From: Flavobacteriales bacterium UBA5692 | GTDB lineage: Bacteria; Bacteroidota; Bacteroidia; Flavobacteriales_D; Sanyastnellaceae | Length of the DNA: 8,709 bases | NCBI GenBank assembly: GCA_002420235.1 | Contig: DIHQ01000156.1 | Coordinates: 1-8,709, forward strand | Reading direction: 5' to 3' | Shown here: positions 7,276 through 8,709 of the stretch, piece after piece | Layout: each line of letters starts with the position of its first letter | How positions within the stretch are numbered: position 1 is the stretch's first letter | Position numbers and translations under genes: made by a program | Notes under the pieces: model-generated | What the model saw: the letters and a program-made list of their open reading frames with translations, nothing else | What the model was told of the DNA's origin: nothing | Database searches by the model: none

Positions 7276-7758
7276 TTATTTCTTTGATGAAGGACCGATG
7301 ACCTCAGCTGTTAACACCAAGATCCTAGTTGCAGGAACAGCGTTTGTGACAACATACACTTCTTTTCGGTTGTCACCAACGCGTCCGCGGCTGTCGAAGC
7401 GCACGACTACTTTACCACTTCCGCCAGATTCGATTGGTTCTCGCGGCCATTTCTCAGCTAAGGTGCATCCACATGAAGTGCTCACATCCGATAGTATCAG
7501 GGGGGCTGTTCCAGTATTGAAGAAGTTGAAAATTACGTCCGCTTGAGTGCCTTCGCTCACAATTCCTATGTCGACCAAGGTGTCTACAAACGCAATTGCC
7601 GGCAAGGCCTTTGGTGAAGTGGAGTAAGAACTCGCCGTAGCTGGGATGTGAATGAGGTCGGTGCCAACTTTACCCTTTTTATCCATATCGCATTTAGTCA
7701 AGCAGAGCAGGAAAGCAGAGCATACAAGTAATTTTACATTCAAATAGCAAGGTTTCAT
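7276..7758 (-). CDS. DUF1573 domain protein, putative lipoprotein
   Basis: 160 residues. Residues about 55-155 match DUF1573, an immunoglobulin-like beta-sandwich widespread in Bacteroidota. Landmarks are IFNFFNTGTAPLILSDV at 76-92, the highly typical SCGCT at 95-99, KWPREPI at 103-109, GKVVVRFDSRGRVG at 115-128, and VTNAVPATRILVL at 137-149. The N-terminus is a signal peptide with a hydrophobic stretch at about 8-20 followed by LTKC. Cys23 may be lipidated, but Lys at the -1 position departs from the usual lipobox, and the other cysteines (13, 19) fit worse. Expected location is the periplasm, probably membrane-anchored; biochemical function is unknown. The ATG overlaps the nusB stop by four bases (ATGA), so it is translationally coupled, and yajC follows closely. 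This trio is a recurring Bacteroidota arrangement. Confidence 0.92.
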   Translation of the reverse strand: MKPCYLNVKLLVCSAFLLCLTKCDMDKKGKVGTDLIHIPATASSYSTSPKALPAIAFVDTLVDIGIVSEGTQADVIFNFFNTGTAPLILSDVSTSCGCTLAEKWPREPIESGGSGKVVVRFDSRGRVGDNRKEVYVVTNAVPATRILVLTAEVIGPSSKK

Positions 7759-8699
7759 TCGATGAGTCCTCTACCCGTTTTTTTAATTACTCCGTTCTCC
7801 CTTAGTTTAGAAAATAACTCGTCGAGAATGCCATTGATAAAGCCGTGGCTTTTCGGAGTGCTGTAATACTTCGATAATTCGATGTATTCGTTCAGCGTGA
7901 CTTTGAGTGGTATGGAATGGAAGGTCCGAGATTCTGCAAGGGCCATTTTCATTAGGATTCTATCCATCAGAGCGATTCGCTCCAAGTCCCAGTTTGCGGC
8001 GGCCTCTGTCACAAAGGACTCATTCTCCTTCGATTGGGCTAACGTTTCTTTAAATAGTCCTTCAAAGAATTGACGGTCATCATCGTCATCGCGCCAAAGT
8101 GGCAGGAGCTCGACGTCATCATCTGCCTCTCCAATCGTTTTCATTGTCTTGATGGCCATGGAAGCGGCAAGGTCGAGGTCATCGTTCCAGAAAATACTGA
8201 GCTCCTCGAGGCTGTCCTGGAATAATTCCATGTTAATCATGTGCTTGCGAAACATACGAATCAATGATTCACGATCGTGGCGAAAGCTGCGTTCCTCGCT
8301 AGCCATGTAGGTCGTGTATTCCTCGTGGTCCATTAATTCCCGGAAAATTTTTCGCAGCATTTCTTGGTGGTTGTCCCAGCCGATGTTTCCATCTGCAGCT
8401 GCCTTGCTTAAATTTTTACTGTTCGCCAAGACACGAAGCGGCTTGTTGGTCACGAATTTGGTATTGGGATGCAGGTCTTCTGGTGAGGGCAATTGTTTTT
8501 TTCTGCCTGCCTCAATTCGTTCAATTGCAAATGACTGCATACTTCCAATCATGAGCAGGAGTAGCAAGTATAACTCATGCATTTTCTCGATGGAGTAGTC
8601 GAGGGCTTTTTTGGTCTTGGCCACGTCGCGATCTTCGTCTTGGTAAAAAGCGTAGAGAACGTGCAAGATCTTTATCCGGAGGTGGCGTCGATTCAGCAT
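7755..8699 (-). CDS. nusB: Transcription antitermination factor NusB (long Bacteroidota form)
   Basis: 314 residues, about twice the ~140 of E. coli NusB. The N-terminus MLNRRHLRIKILHVLYAFYQ at 1-20 is the usual beginning of Bacteroidota NusB and supports this ATG. A helical, charged insertion or extension follows (about 25-150). The conserved RNA- and NusE-binding helical core is in the C-terminal part, with NWDLERIALMDRILMKMALAE at about 236-256, IPLKVTLNEYIELSKYYS at 263-280, and FINGILDELFSKL at 287-299. An acidic run DDDDD lies at 204-208. NusB binds boxA RNA with NusE (ribosomal protein S10) and promotes antitermination on rRNA operons. The ATG is only 10 nt from the right edge, so its promoter and any upstream partner gene are not visible. 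Its stop overlaps the next start, making it the first visible gene of the minus-strand run. Confidence 0.95.
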   Translation of the reverse strand: MLNRRHLRIKILHVLYAFYQDEDRDVAKTKKALDYSIEKMHELYLLLLLMIGSMQSFAIERIEAGRKKQLPSPEDLHPNTKFVTNKPLRVLANSKNLSKAAADGNIGWDNHQEMLRKIFRELMDHEEYTTYMASEERSFRHDRESLIRMFRKHMINMELFQDSLEELSIFWNDDLDLAASMAIKTMKTIGEADDDVELLPLWRDDDDDRQFFEGLFKETLAQSKENESFVTEAAANWDLERIALMDRILMKMALAESRTFHSIPLKVTLNEYIELSKYYSTPKSHGFINGILDELFSKLRENGVIKKTGRGLIE

Positions 8700-8709
8700 G
8701 CTAGAGAGT

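Noticed and set aside
1..8709. Novel defence, mobile or biosynthetic system
   Set aside because: Every gene but the two T9SS cargo proteins belongs to a known housekeeping or widespread family. There are no direct-repeat arrays, integrases, transposases, tRNA or toxin-antitoxin signatures.

Overview
This is an ordinary chromosomal stretch from a member of the Bacteroidota, probably of the Flavobacteriales type. Three things point there: two proteins end in a type IX secretion (Por/T9SS) C-terminal sorting domain with a YPNP motif, NusB is the long form typical of that phylum, and nusB - DUF1573 lipoprotein - yajC is a familiar Bacteroidota gene order. Base composition is mixed, with no obvious AT- or GC-rich island. 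I see no mobile element, tRNA, rRNA, CRISPR array or phage gene.

Layout. A single plus-strand gene, cut by the left edge, fills positions 2-877 and encodes the C-terminal part of a T9SS-secreted protein. The rest (886-8699) is seven minus-strand genes packed head to tail. In transcription order, right to left, they are nusB, a DUF1573 putative lipoprotein, yajC, an NhaC-family Na+/H+ antiporter, uvrA, a LOG-family nucleotide hydrolase, and a T9SS-sorted secreted protein. Gaps are 30 nt or less. Two junctions overlap (ATGA at nusB/DUF1573, TGATG at yajC/nhaC), so the run looks like one operon or a few nested ones. Its first promoter lies beyond the right edge. No intergenic stretch approaches 300 bases.

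How the genes fit together. nusB (rRNA antitermination) and yajC (SecDF-associated) are growth-linked housekeeping genes. The antiporter handles sodium and pH, UvrA starts nucleotide excision repair, and the LOG enzyme acts on nucleoside monophosphates. They do not form one pathway; shared transcription is the likeliest link. The two secreted proteins at the left are convergent neighbours whose stop codons are 8 nt apart.

Points worth a second look: a 10-bp perfect inverted repeat covering the uvrA stop codon and ending 5 nt before the LOG start codon (2571-2602), which suggests translational coupling; a bulged 12-bp hairpin at the convergent junction (883-922); and a UvrA whose first zinc-finger cysteine pair has only one cysteine. 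I did not find evidence for a new multi-gene system.
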